Origin: Cryptomeria japonica | Taxonomy: Eukaryota; Streptophyta; Pinopsida; Cupressales; Cupressaceae | Length of the DNA: 64,000 nt | NCBI RefSeq assembly: GCF_030272615.1 | Contig: NC_081406.1 | Coordinates: 245,757,218-245,821,217, forward strand | Direction of reading: 5' to 3' | In this document: positions 11,097 through 21,177 of the stretch, one piece after another | Layout of the letters: each line of letters starts with the position of its first letter | Numbering within the stretch: position 1 is the first letter of the stretch | Notes under the pieces: model-generated | Told to the model about the DNA's origin: nothing | Database searches by the model: none | The model's input: only the letters and a program-made list of their open reading frames with translations | Made by a program: the position numbers and the translations under genes

Positions 11097-13349
11097 AATG
11101 TCTTGTTGGTCCTCCAACAGGAGGAAAATTTCTTATTCGGGCACTGACTCGTAAATCACCTATGGTACCTTGTCTTGTGCCTCTTGTAGCCAAGTTCCAA
11201 TAAAATCCTTTCATCTTTTCCATCCTATCCCACCTAGATTCCTCCATAGCCTCATCATAAGGTTTATCTATAGCTCTGCATCCCATCAATGGCCACATAA
11301 GGATAGGTGGCTGAAATATCAAAGGTAGCCAATTATTGCTTTTTGTCCTACCCAAGTGGATATACTTGGGAGCTCTTTGTGTGGCTACATGATAATTGGG
11401 CAATGAATGGGGTTCACCCTACTTTAGGTCCTCTAGGAGATTGTTCCAACACTGAGCCAGACATTCAATTGCAGCTTGATTCTCAGTTCCAACCAAATTT
11501 TCATACTCTTGAAATACTTCCTCTGTCAATGGTAAAACTTGGCTTCTGACATCAGGTCTAGTCACCAAATTTTTCCAGTCATAGTACATATGTTGTGGGT
11601 TTTTAGCCTCAGCTCTGAGTGGTAATGGGAAATCGAGCTCCGAGTTCCTGCACGTTCTAGCCTGTATTCCCATACCAATTTCATTTTGTATCCAGGACAT
11701 CAATGCTTTTAACTGGATATCACCAATATACAACAAGGGATTCCATTCATTATCAAAAGAGACAACATAATTATGTAAATAAAGTTCACATAACAAATTC
11801 TTAACGATTGTAGGAGAGTTTTGGTAAACACTATAAAACTCCTATAGAGTATTCAAAGAAGGGCTAAGATCCCTAACAATATGATTAAGTTTAAAACATA
11901 GATATTGTTCCTTCAAATATAAAGCATAAACTCTTGGCGGAGCCCTGCACTGCATTAACTCGGGAACCATGTTTGCGACAATATCTACTTTGGTTTGTAA
12001 CTCAACAATTTGGTTGTTCCTCTTTTCAATTTCTTTATGTTGCTTATCAATTATCCCATGTATCCTAGCCTTTTCTATCTCCCACTGTCTATAAAATGTG
12101 AGTGCAATGGATAAGCTAGTGAGACATGAAGGGAGCATGTGAGTAGTTACCTGAGGGCTCGAGATCTTATCACCTGGTTCTTCAAATTTCTCTACTACTT
12201 GTGCCAAATTTGATAGTATTTCTTCTTCATGCCCTTCCTACGGTTGACCCTTTTTCTGACTTTCGTGCCCGTTTTCTGATGTTTCCATGGAAATAACCTC
12301 ACTCATATCTCATGTTGCTTGAGTTCTTTGTTTAACCTGATGACTCCTTCTTAATGGCATTTCCTGAGTGGCTGTAGGAGGTTCTGCAACAGGAAAATCT
12401 TCCTTCATTTTTCACTTTTTAGCTGCAGGAGCAACCTACACTTCTTGAGGTTGGTCCATAGTTTCTTCCCCTGCATCGTCTTTTTCTTTTTCTTTACCTT
12501 TCCTTCTAAAAAATGTAGTCCCACTTTGAGTTTGAGTGGAGGGCTTCTCAATACTTGGCTCAACTACTTTTTCTTCTGCATCAGGCAAAGCTTCTTTGAC
12601 AATAGGAGGTTTGATAGCTATAGAAACCCTAGGAGACGAGGGTTCTCCCATATTTTCCTCTTGAATTGCAATTTCTTCTGCAGTAGGAACATCTTCTTCC
12701 CCCAAATTGCTCGATATCCTTGAAATCTCCCCATGACATCTGTGAGACATCTCTAAGAGACCATTCTACCAATAATTTGATTAGTCCATGGTGACTAATT
12801 GAACATTTACTACCCTTTCTGTGTTTCCTTTGCATTAATAGAGATAAGATGATACAAGAAATTCAGAATATTCATCCTTCGGCCATGCCTCAGATGACTC
12901 AATAATTTAAAATAAACAAAATGTAGATTGGAGTACCTACCATCACATGTTATATATTTCATTACATAAAATGTGACCTGGGACCATTCTCCTGGAAGAG
13001 ATATCCGCTTAGTTCCTTGCTTGTCCACGTTCAGAGGTCCATCAGCTGGGTGAGTAAACTTTGCCCTTGCACTTCTTGCATCTTTTGCCTCAGGAAATAG
13101 TTCTCCATCCTGCGGCAAACCGATGACTTCGGCTATTCTCTTCTCTATGGCTATGACCCGTAACCCTTAGACAAAAGGCTTCTCTTCACTGAATGTGCTC
13201 ATAAATTCCTACTCAATATCCTCATTAAAATTTGTCAATTTTAAAATATAGTCGATCCATCCATAGGTTCGGAAATAGTGTTCACATTGGTTGTCCTGCA
13301 ACAAAGTGTCATGAATCATAGGCTCATGATGAATAGGGGCTCCTCCCAT
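11095..13349 (-). pseudogene. Extra ORF of element C between integrase and 3' LTR
   Basis: Four open pieces (12436-12750, 11842-12207, 11419-11796, 11095-11403) are in one frame, broken only by stops. The upstream piece (12810-13118 and on to an ATG at 13349) joins after one frameshift. The N-terminal part has YFRTYGWIDYILKLTNFNED, IAEVIGLPQDGELFPEAKD, VMKYITCDGRYSNLHFVYFK and LLSHLRHGRRMN. This wording recalls an uncharacterised protein common beside plant LTR elements. The middle is acidic and Pro/Ser-rich with a KGKEKEKDD basic patch. Around 12.0 kb is a likely coiled coil (KQHKEIEKRNNQIVELQTKV). The C-terminus is Trp-rich. I see no clear signal peptide or membrane anchor, so env-like is only a positional label. 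Confidence 0.65.
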
Positions 13350-13369
13350 GGCTAACTTGGCATTAAAAA

Positions 13370-13954
13370 ACAATCATCACAACAAATGAATATCATCATA
13401 GCAGAATGAAAGGCTGAAATATCCTGTGCAATTTTGAAAATTCATGCCTCGTAATCTTTTATTTATTCTTCAGTACCTTTTATCAACTATGGTGGTAGGA
13501 AAGGTGTACTCGCTCATGCTACAGGCCTTCACATTCAAAAATGGTGTCAAGAAAATTAAAAACACATCATGGATAAGGACACATAATTATGCAGTCGTAA
13601 ATAGAACCATAAAGTACCTCTCCAGCTTAAGATGACACGTGTCCACACATGCGAAAAAGGACAGAGGGAAGGGTATGCGGATTATGTGAAACATATCAGG
13701 TAATAATCATAATGAAAGAATAAATGCATAATTAAAAGAAAAATAAATAATACACATACTTGCAGTCGTACTAATTAATGCTGCAATCAAATGATTAGCT
13801 ATTCACAATATGAGATGAGGTGATGTGAAGTGAATGATGTTACGGAAATAGAAATGAAATGAGATGAGGTGGATGAGAATTTCTATTAGTGAAGAAAGGT
13901 ATTTCTATTAGTGAAGAAAGGTATTTCTATAAAGTATAGAAATGGTTATTATGG
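13370..13954. other. Spacer between integrase and the extra ORF in element C
   Basis: No gene seen. It holds a 22-bp direct repeat (ATTTCTATTAGTGAAGAAAGGT at 13879-13900 and 13901-13922, with part of a third copy). The + strand ORF at 13444-13635 has no recognisable features. Confidence 0.6.
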
Positions 13955-13972
13955 ATGCATGCAAGAGGAATT

Positions 13973-14350
13973 TTAATACTCAGAACCAAGAAGGTCCCCT
14001 GCAGAGGATGCAAGAACTGTGGCAGGAAGGTTCCCTGCAGAAGCTGCAGGAACTGTACCAAGAAGGTTCCTTGCAGAAGCTACAGGAACTATGCCAAGAG
14101 TGCCCCATGTAGAAGTTGCAGGAACAATGGTTTGCATTTGGTTGTCAAATTGTTGCAGTAACTCTTCTTTTGTTGCAGGCTTATGATAAAGGCGTAGTCG
14201 ATGACCATTGACCAAAAGTTTGAATTTGACTAGGTCTATTGTTGTCAACCGAAGTGCTCCATTTTGAAAAACTTCATCAATCTCGTATGGGCCCAATCGG
14301 CATGTCTGTAGCTTCCCCACTGTATCCTTATATCTGGAATCATACAACAA
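13973..14350 (-). CDS. Element C integrase C-terminal end with a 12-residue repeat tail
   Basis: Begins LLYDSRYKDTVGKLQTCRLG and GPYEIDEVFQNGALRL, the usual GPY/F-type end of a gypsy integrase, then GHRLRLYHKP. After EELLQQFDNQ come three to four degenerate 12-residue repeats of the type VPAASAGNLLGT, coded by a 36-bp minisatellite. It is one frame away from the main integrase ORF, so a shift near 14.4 kb separates them. Confidence 0.75.
   Translation of the reverse strand: MLYDSRYKDTVGKLQTCRLGPYEIDEVFQNGALRLTTIDLVKFKLLVNGHRLRLYHKPATKEELLQQFDNQMQTIVPATSTWGTLGIVPVASARNLLGTVPAASAGNLPATVLASSAGDLLGSEY
13985..14140. repeat. 36-bp coding minisatellite
   Basis: About four copies of a GC-richer unit containing AAGGTTCC-CTGCAGAAGCTGCAGGAACT. 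The period is a multiple of three, so copy number can change without breaking the frame. Confidence 0.8.
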
Positions 14351-14434
14351 TGCCCAACCTCTAGATTTAAATTTTCTCTCCTTGATATATTTATCATGCC
14401 ATTTAGCACGTTGATGTTGAATAATTTATGTATA

Positions 14435-15982
14435 CTAGACAACCATCTTTCTCAACTCATCTAGAGCATTCAATTGCATGATGCGGTCTTTTTGTGCTTC
14501 TGAGAGAGTCATATTCAATTGCAGATCTGTCCTAAGAGTTTTATGCTCAAACTCAATGGGCAACATGGCTATTTTTCCATACACCATTTCTAAAGGTGTA
14601 AAACCAGTTGTTGTCTCCCATGTTGTTCTATATGCCCAAATGGCTTCAGGAAGTCTATTTGACCAATCTTTCTTATGAAAATATACTATCTTGGTAAGAA
14701 TAGCTTCTAAATCCCTGTTTGTAACCTCTACCTGACCATTTGCCTGAGGATGGTATGGAGTAGACTTCTCGTGTCTGATATTATATTCATTAACTAATGC
14801 TGCAATTAATGTGGAAGTAAATTGTGGTCCTTGATCTGAAGCAATCTCTCTTGGTACTCCATATTTGGTAAATATTTCCTCATAGAGAAATTCAGCTACC
14901 TTATTATCTCTTGCATGTGTCATTGCTCTTGCTTCCACCCATTTTGTAACATAATCAGTGCATACTAGAATATAGGATTTCCCATTGGAAGGAGGATCAA
15001 TTGGTCCAACAAAATCCAATCCCCATTTGTCAAATGGTGCAACCAATATTTGGAGATACAATGGCATTTCATCATATGTGGTAGGCCTACCCATTTGTTG
15101 GTATCTATCACATTTTCTACTATATTGAGCTTCATCTTTATACAAATCTGGCCAATAATATCCTGTGTTAAGGATCTTAAGTGTTGTTCTTTTAGCAGCA
15201 AAATGTCCTCCACATGGCTCATTATGACATGCTTGAAGAGTATCATATGTTTCATCCTCTCTGACACACCTTCTCAAGACTTGGCTAGGTCCAGTATAAA
15301 ATAAACAATCAACAATCCAAGATAAATTAAAGCTTTTCTCAACTAGAAACCTTCTTTCTTTAGGAGAAAAATGAGAAGGCATCTTATTAGCAGCCAAATA
15401 ATTTGCAATATCAACATACCAGGGAATGTGTGCTTTTATCAAAAACAAATGTTCATCTAGGAAAGCATCATCTATAGCTTCAGGATTATCTTGCAATTGA
15501 AGCCTAGAAAGATAATCTGCAACTTCATTAGCTTTACCTGGTTTATCAACAACTGTAATATCAAATTCTTGCACCAATAGTAACCATCGAGCCAATCTTC
15601 TTGTTGAAGGCTTGTTCATGAGATATCTGATTGTTGTATAATCATTATGCACATAGATTTGATATCCTGTGATATAATACCTGAATTTGTTAAGTGCATA
15701 TATTACTACCAACATTTCCTTTTCTATGACAGTATAATTAAGCTCAAGTCCCTGCATGTTTTTTCTAATGAAATAAATTGCATTCCCTAAATTGCCCATC
15801 TTCTGTCCCAAAATTGCTCCTATAGCATAATTTGATTCATCTATATGAATATGAAAAGGTAATGACCAGTTTGGGCCCTTGAGCACTGGTGCTTGAGTCA
15901 AGGCATGTTTGAGCTTCAAGAAAGTTTCATGGCATGCGGGAGTCCAATCAATCTCCATATCTTTAGTTAAAATAAAATACAA
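14435..15982 (-). CDS. Element C RNase H and integrase (pol fragment)
   Basis: 515 open codons, the longest frame of C. The first 170 residues are the gypsy RNase H (FHIHIDESNYAIGAILGQ, ELNYTVIEKEMLVVIYALNK, DYTTIRYLMNK, ANEVADYLSR). Then come the integrase zinc region (HNEPCGGHF ... SRKCDRYQQMGR) and the catalytic core: D in KWGLDFVGPI, D in EIASDQGPQF and E in ANGQVEVTNRDLE are all present. The last Cys of the HHCC zinc site is Tyr (KCDRYQ where KCDRCQ is usual), a G-to-A type change. RT lies upstream in other frames, so this is a remnant of one polyprotein. Confidence 0.9.
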   Translation of the reverse strand: MYFILTKDMEIDWTPACHETFLKLKHALTQAPVLKGPNWSLPFHIHIDESNYAIGAILGQKMGNLGNAIYFIRKNMQGLELNYTVIEKEMLVVIYALNKFRYYITGYQIYVHNDYTTIRYLMNKPSTRRLARWLLLVQEFDITVVDKPGKANEVADYLSRLQLQDNPEAIDDAFLDEHLFLIKAHIPWYVDIANYLAANKMPSHFSPKERRFLVEKSFNLSWIVDCLFYTGPSQVLRRCVREDETYDTLQACHNEPCGGHFAAKRTTLKILNTGYYWPDLYKDEAQYSRKCDRYQQMGRPTTYDEMPLYLQILVAPFDKWGLDFVGPIDPPSNGKSYILVCTDYVTKWVEARAMTHARDNKVAEFLYEEIFTKYGVPREIASDQGPQFTSTLIAALVNEYNIRHEKSTPYHPQANGQVEVTNRDLEAILTKIVYFHKKDWSNRLPEAIWAYRTTWETTTGFTPLEMVYGKIAMLPIEFEHKTLRTDLQLNMTLSEAQKDRIMQLNALDELRKMVV

Positions 15983-16740
15983 AGGTCGTCCAATTTTACT
16001 AAAGTCCTTAATAAATCTTCGATAATATCCAGCATGACCAAGGAAACTTCGAACATCCTTTTACTTTGTGGGAACATGAAGGTTTTGAATGACTTCAACC
16101 TTGGCTGGGTCAACCTGTATTCCAATTATAGAAATATGATGACCAAGAACTATGCCTTCCCGCATCATCATAAAGAATTTTTCACTGTTCAAGAATAAAT
16201 TGTAATCTTCACACCTCTATAAAACTTTCTTTAAATTCTCCAATGCCTCTTCAAATTTTGAACCATAAGTGGTAAAATCATCCATATAGATGTCCATGCT
16301 ATCCTCGGAAATATTTGAAAAATATGCTTATCACTGCTCTTTGAAAAGTGGCTAGAGCATTACACAACCCAAAGGGAAGAACATAATATGCATATGTTCC
16401 CTAAGGACAAGTAAATGTAGTCTTTTCCTGATCCTCGGGAGCAATTTGAATCTGGTTGTAGCCATTGAATCCATCCAAGAATGAAAAGTACAGCTTCCCT
16501 GCCAAGGAATATAATACTTGATCCACAAATGGAAATGGAAAATGATCTTTCCTAGTTATTGAGTTCAAATCTCTGTAATCTACACATACCCGCCATTTAC
16601 CTCCTTTCTTTGGAACTATGCCTAGAGGTGACACCCATTGACTATCTGATATAGGATAGATAAATCTAGCATTTAATAATTTATGTAGTTCATCTTTAAC
16701 TATCTCCCTTAATGCAAGGATTTATTCTTCATTGTGGTTG
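15983..16740 (-). pseudogene. Element C reverse transcriptase domain
   Basis: RT in pieces. 16401-16634 is open with VSPLGIVPKKGGKWRVCVDY, LNSITRKDHFPFPFVDQV and LYFSFLDGFNGYNQI, then EDQEKTTFTCP. The catalytic box YMDD is intact at 16278-16289. Downstream, SFLGHAGYYRRFIKDFSKIG is readable. Stops at about 16.06, 16.2 and 16.4 kb and frame changes break it. The wording resembles Athila RT. Confidence 0.85.
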
Positions 16741-16836
16741 TTTGAGTGGTCTACGGTCTTCTTTAATATAAATATGATGTGTACAAATCATAGGATCAAT
16801 TCCTTGTATATCTTTATAATCCCATGCAAAAGTGTG

Positions 16837-17394
16837 TTAATGAGATTTGAGCAATTCAACCAGTGTTAGCCTTTGAGTATGTGTGAGTTGATTATTGATA
16901 TTCAAACATTTATTTGGATCAACTTCCACCTTGACAGTAAGATTGACTTGAGCTGCTTCAGAAAGATAAGAAGTGTGGACTTCCTGTGACAACAAGGTAT
17001 GCAATATGTCAGTGGATGCATGAAAATCTGATATTGTAATACTTGATGTTAACTCCTGTGATTGTTGCTCCAGATTATACTGATTTACCATAATTTTAGA
17101 AAGGATAGAATCTTCATCATGGAGTTGTATGAATGATTTTTTGTTAATCATCATAAGATGATTAACAAAATTGACTTCCTCTTCTAATTCTTCCCCCACA
17201 TTAGGCCAAACAACTTGTTCTTGATCAAGTTGGGGTTGAGCAGGTGAATACAAAGCCATGGTTTTAGTAGTATTTCCATCAGAAATAGTCATGTCCCCTG
17301 ATCGACATCCAATATATGCATCAGTTGTAGCAAGCCAAGGTATCCCTAAGATAACCAGATATCCCCCCAATGTAGATTTAGGAGACAAGATCAT
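16837..17394 (-). CDS. Element C protease-to-RT linker
   Basis: 185 open codons between protease and RT. It starts with the tail of the protease (TLGGYLVILGIPWLATTDAY, the ILG-PWL turn, then IGCRSGDMTIS), followed by an Asp/Glu/Gln-rich linker without motifs. It ends in VDPNKCLNINNQLTHTQRLT, just before the RT fingers. Confidence 0.65.
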   Translation of the reverse strand: MILSPKSTLGGYLVILGIPWLATTDAYIGCRSGDMTISDGNTTKTMALYSPAQPQLDQEQVVWPNVGEELEEEVNFVNHLMMINKKSFIQLHDEDSILSKIMVNQYNLEQQSQELTSSITISDFHASTDILHTLLSQEVHTSYLSEAAQVNLTVKVEVDPNKCLNINNQLTHTQRLTLVELLKSH

Positions 17395-17412
17395 AAAATA
17401 TGTCGGATATTC

Positions 17413-17697
17413 CTAGGAGTCTAAAGTAACGACAACATCTTCAATTATACCATCAGGTCGAACCGTGGAACTGTTGGCAAGCTGCAGGATCGTAGGAGTA
17501 GGCTTGAGACTGGTTATGTTAAATTTTTGCATAATGTCTCTTGTCATTACATTGATGGTTGCTCCCAAATCTATTAAGGCATTCTTTATCTGAGTGCCAT
17601 TGATGACTATTTTCACAATTGGACTACTAGGGTCAGAATATTTAGGAATTGAAACTTTTCCTAGCATAATGTCAGCCAGTTGACCCATTACATGCAC
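17413..17697 (-). CDS. Element C aspartic protease fragment
   Basis: 94 open codons with the Athila-type active-site region ALIDLGATINVMTRDIMQKF and KPTPTILQLANSSTVRPDG. D-L-G stands where retroviral proteases have D-T/S-G, as is usual in Athila (typically CDLGAS). A stop separates it from the linker that carries the second half of the fold. Confidence 0.75.
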   Translation of the reverse strand: MHVMGQLADIMLGKVSIPKYSDPSSPIVKIVINGTQIKNALIDLGATINVMTRDIMQKFNITSLKPTPTILQLANSSTVRPDGIIEDVVVTLDS

Positions 17698-17784
17698 TAT
17701 TTGTGAATCCCTTTTCTTCCTGCCAGGTTTCCTTAAACATGCCTCTTTAATTGCCTTACCATAGATAGGGACATCCTTAATAGC

Positions 17785-19620
17785 CTAAAATAATGGAATC
17801 TTAACACACATGTGTTTCAACTGATCAATGATATCAAAATTTATATCCTCTTGCCGAGGAATCTCTTCAACTTGCAATCTTTGAGGAAATGGGGGTATTT
17901 GTTGACTCTGAGGAATTTGGGTTGTTGGGCTAGATATTTCCTTTTCCTTTTGTATTTCAGTTATAACTGGAGGGGACAGGTTAGGCAAAGTTGTCCTAGA
18001 TCTAAGGTGAATATCACTTATAGAAAGAGGATAATTTGGGTATTGATTAGGACCAGTTGAATAAACTTATTATTGCTGCTGAGGCTTGCTATTAGGATTT
18101 GGCATGGGTTGAGTGGGCAGTTGTGTGGGTTTAGGTTGAATGGTATTAATAGCAGGAGGGGGCATTATAGCAAGTTGTTGAGACTGTTGAGGCGGCTGCT
18201 GAGGTTGTTGATAACCAAAAGACTGATTTGTCCATTGCTAACCTCCTCTCCATTGAGGAGTAGGTTGCCAATTCCCTTAGAATGGTTGCCATGGTCCTTG
18301 ATATTGAGACCAATTTCCTTGTGTTTGTTGCGACTGTGGACTTTGATTGGCAAAATTTCGCCCTTGGCCTTAAGGATTATACCAATTTTCATCATTTCCA
18401 AAATTTTGAGCATATGGAGGTTGCCATGGATTATTTTGTGCATAGTAATTTCCACTATAACCAGAAAAAGAAAATGGATCAAGAGGCATACCTTATCTTG
18501 GAAAATTTGGCCTTCTTTGATCAACATAAAATATTTGTTCATCATCTCCTTGTACTGTCTTGAAATCAAGAACTTCAAGATTTGCAACCATCTTACATCT
18601 ACAGTCTCTTTTCTTTTGTCTACAATGTGGACAGAATTCTGTGAGCATTGCATCAGCTTCCTCATGCTTCTTCTTAGCTTGAAGCGTGTCTAACTAAGTA
18701 GCCATATTGTTTATGATATCCTCTTTAAAATCCTTCAAAAGGTGTCTGAGCTCCATTCGCAAAACTCCATTACTGGATGTTGATGAAGACATTCTCGGCT
18801 TATAACGCCTATTCTTCTTAGAAGAAGATCTGGAATACTTCTGACAAATTTGACCAATGTCATTCCATGTTGATTGAGTTATATCACCACCTCCCATAAG
18901 GTCTAAAGCATCCGTGCATTCGTCATTGATTCCCCGTAGAAATATCAACTTGAGAGAATCTTAATTTAAAGTACTATGCTTGGACTTCTTGACACTGAAT
19001 AGAAATCTCTCTAGATAATCTTCTAGATTCTCATCCTCCCTTTATGTCATTCTAAAGATATCACCCCCATGGGGGTTAGTCCCTCTACAATAATCTTTGT
19101 ATTTCACAAGGAACAAGCGTTTCATCTCATCCCATGTAGTGATTGTACTACTCCCTAGACTCATAAACCATCTCAAAACTGATTCTTTTAAAGTGGCAGG
19201 AAATATTTTGAGTCTATGGGCATCTGTAGTGTAATCATAACTCCTACAAAGAACATCAAATTCAAACAAGAAAGTATCGGGGTCCTCTGTCACTAGTCCA
19301 TAAAATTTAAAAAGAGAAGAAGCTGGAATGTTCTTGAGATTAGCATTATCCTGTAAATAAAAAATGGGGAACTCAAATGTTGGGTTCACAGGTGGAGGTG
19401 GGTTATTCCCACCGGAGGGTGGATTTCCTTGCATTGATCTTTGAGGAGGAGTTACTGGACAAGGGTCCTCTTCAGGTGGTCCAAAGAGGAAATGAAGGTT
19501 GTTCTCAGAAAGTTCAAATTCAAGCGGGTTCAAATTATTTAGGGCTTGGTATAGTGCAACAAAAGGGTTTACATCTGGTGCTTCTCAGAAAGTTCAAATT
19601 CAAGCGGGTTCAAATTATTT
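17785..19620 (-). pseudogene. Element C gag
   Basis: Gag in several frames. 19042-19533 has FYLQDNANLKNIPASSLFKF, LTxFLFEFDVLCRSYDYTTD-type text, LKIFPATLKESVLRWFMSLG and WDEMKRLFLVKYKDYCRG, a retrotransposon gag capsid region. 18694-18948 continues with FLRGINDECTDALDLMGGGD. Around 18.6 kb is a short Cys motif (CPHCRQKKRDCRC). A Gln/Pro/Trp-rich tail follows to about 18.07 kb, then a short piece at 17785-17988. An 80-bp duplication at the N-terminus and several stops disable it. Confidence 0.75.
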
Positions 19621-19660
19621 AGGGCTTGGTCTAGTGCAACAAAAGGGTTTACATCTGGTG
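19501..19660. repeat. 80-bp tandem duplication in element C gag
   Basis: TTCTCAGAAAGTTCAAATTC begins at 19502 and again at 19582, and the two 80-bp copies differ at only one or two bases. Because 80 is not a multiple of three, the frame of the upstream copy runs into a stop. The near identity says it is recent. Confidence 0.9.
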
Positions 19661-19837
19661 CTTCATATGGTTGAGTCTTGTATGATCAGGATGGTTAAGA
19701 AGGAATCTACCTTGAGATTCTCTTCTTTGTCTATGCATGCAGATTCATGAGAATTACTTAAAACAAGTTGATCTATCAAAACCAACTATAATGAATACTT
19801 AAAAATTCATATCTGTGACAAGTTCTTAGTTTGACAC

Positions 19838-19858
19838 CATCCCCGACAATGGCGCCAA
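19838..19858 (-). promoter_or_regulatory. Element C primer binding site, tRNA-Asp type
   Basis: On the - strand it reads TGGCGCCATTGTCGGGG. Plant tRNA-Asp would pair with TGGCGCCGTTGCCGGGG, the usual Athila/Tat primer site, so two transitions separate them. It lies three bases inside the LTR end at 19862. Confidence 0.8.
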
Positions 19859-19861
19859 AAA

Positions 19862-21078
19862 TGTTTACCTAGCCAATAAGAACAATAACTAGATTTAAAG
19901 TCTTAACTCAAAGATTGGTCATTCATTTTGAGTAGCTATCATTTCCATGATTGAGGTTCATTTACTTGTCAACCCATGGACGTATTAGTTGAAATGGGTC
20001 TGCATTGTATATGCACTAAGTTCCTGTGATAGTCATTCTGCACTACTACAACAACTAAGTCTATCTAAAATAAACAAGCAAAAATATGACAACTAAATGG
20101 CTACAAGAAATATTAACATTAGCAGAAGATTCTAACTAAATAACTATTGACTAAGTTTAGAGTTGACAAACAGGAATTACTCTATTTGCTTTGGTTGCAG
20201 GAACAGTCACAGGATCTGGTTCTAGTGGCGGTAGGAACAATCAGTTGTTAGAACATCTACTGCAGCAAAAAGGAAAATTAATCTAACAAACACACATGAA
20301 TACTCACCAAGTGGGCCCCCTTGGACGAGCGTATCTAGACTTCAAAATGATTCTACATACTCAGAATAAAATAGCTTTCATTCATTATTTCTAAAAGTCG
20401 ATACAATACATGAGATAAGAGAAATACTTCTAATTCTAGAAAACGTTGTCTCACTTCTGTGAAGAGGTGCAGGTCTTTATTTAAAATAAAGTTATAACAA
20501 ACTTCCTACTACTTAGATCATGCCCATAAAATTAGGCGTAAACATTTATGACTGCAAGGAGAAGAAGTTAATCCACAGAAAATGTGGAACCTAACTAAAC
20601 CGTAGCGAAGAATATAGCATGGCAGTGGTTATTAGATTGATGCTTATTGGAGACAAACATAAATGAATCTAGTATCACCTTGCTATTCCTTTGCCGATTC
20701 TTTTGCACACCATCCTCTCTGTTGTTTTAATGTTCAACTGCCCCGAAATGTCTCCATCTGGCTTAAAACAACCGCTTCTGCAACAAATTATTTACTTATG
20801 TATTAAAGCTTAGAACATACAAGCATACATATATATCTATTTTCATTAATCATAACATTTATACATCCACACATGATATTACCTATAATAATCCATATAG
20901 CTACAAGAATATTAAGTCAATATAATACAGGGTTCAATGGGTTTGGCTAACATTCAGAATGCATGTAATCAAAACTCTGATACATCACATGATTTAAATA
21001 CTATCCCAATACGCAGCTTAAAACATATGAAAAACTTATCAGTCATATAAATAAAAGAGCTATTATTTTAGCTCATCA
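19862..21078 (-). repeat. Element C 5' LTR
   Basis: 1217 bp. On the - strand it starts TGATGAGCT and ends CA beside the primer site. Its right half pairs with 10404-11081. At its outer end it abuts the D fragment, whose first bases ATCAA (21079-21083) should be one copy of the target duplication, with the other off-window. Confidence 0.85.
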
Positions 21079-21177
21079 ATCAAAAGTTAAATGCCATAAT
21101 TCAAGCCTTGAAGAAGTGGAGACACTATTTATTGCCTAAGGAGTTTGTGTTGTACATAGATCATCAAGCTTTACAGT
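21079..21177 (+). pseudogene. Element D (chromovirus) RNase H, left fragment
   Basis: 99 bases reading QKLNAIIQALKKWRHYLLPK then EFVLYIDHQALQ, the gypsy RNase H after RT. It is cut on the left by C and on the right by B, and the frame resumes at 44187 beyond B. It is the target site of two insertions. Confidence 0.85.

Larger units (their letters stand above)
10404..21078 (-). mobile_element. Element C: Athila-like Ty3/gypsy retrotransposon with an extra ORF after integrase
   Basis: Reading right to left: 5' LTR (19862-21078), tRNA-Asp-type primer site, gag, protease, RT, RNase H, integrase, an extra ORF (11095-13349), polypurine tract and a 3' LTR truncated by insertion of A. RT wording (KDHFPFPFVDQVLYSLAGK) and the protease box (LIDLGATINVM) fit Athila. 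An ORF in this position is also an Athila feature. It is inserted in the RNase H frame of element D. Gag is broken by a duplication and stops, but a 515-codon RNase H-integrase frame stays open. Confidence 0.8.

Noticed and set aside
11095-13349. Retroviral-type envelope gene
   Set aside because: The position fits Athila env-like ORFs, but I see no signal peptide, fusion segment or membrane anchor. I kept it as an unknown ORF.
18073-18693. 206-codon + strand ORF, Leu/Ile-rich
   Set aside because: It is the shadow of the Gln/Pro/Asn-rich gag tail of element C on the - strand, where gag text is readable.
19377-19750. Two overlapping + strand ORFs with internal repeat
   Set aside because: They arise from the 80-bp duplication in gag of C. 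The opposite strand carries the real gag.
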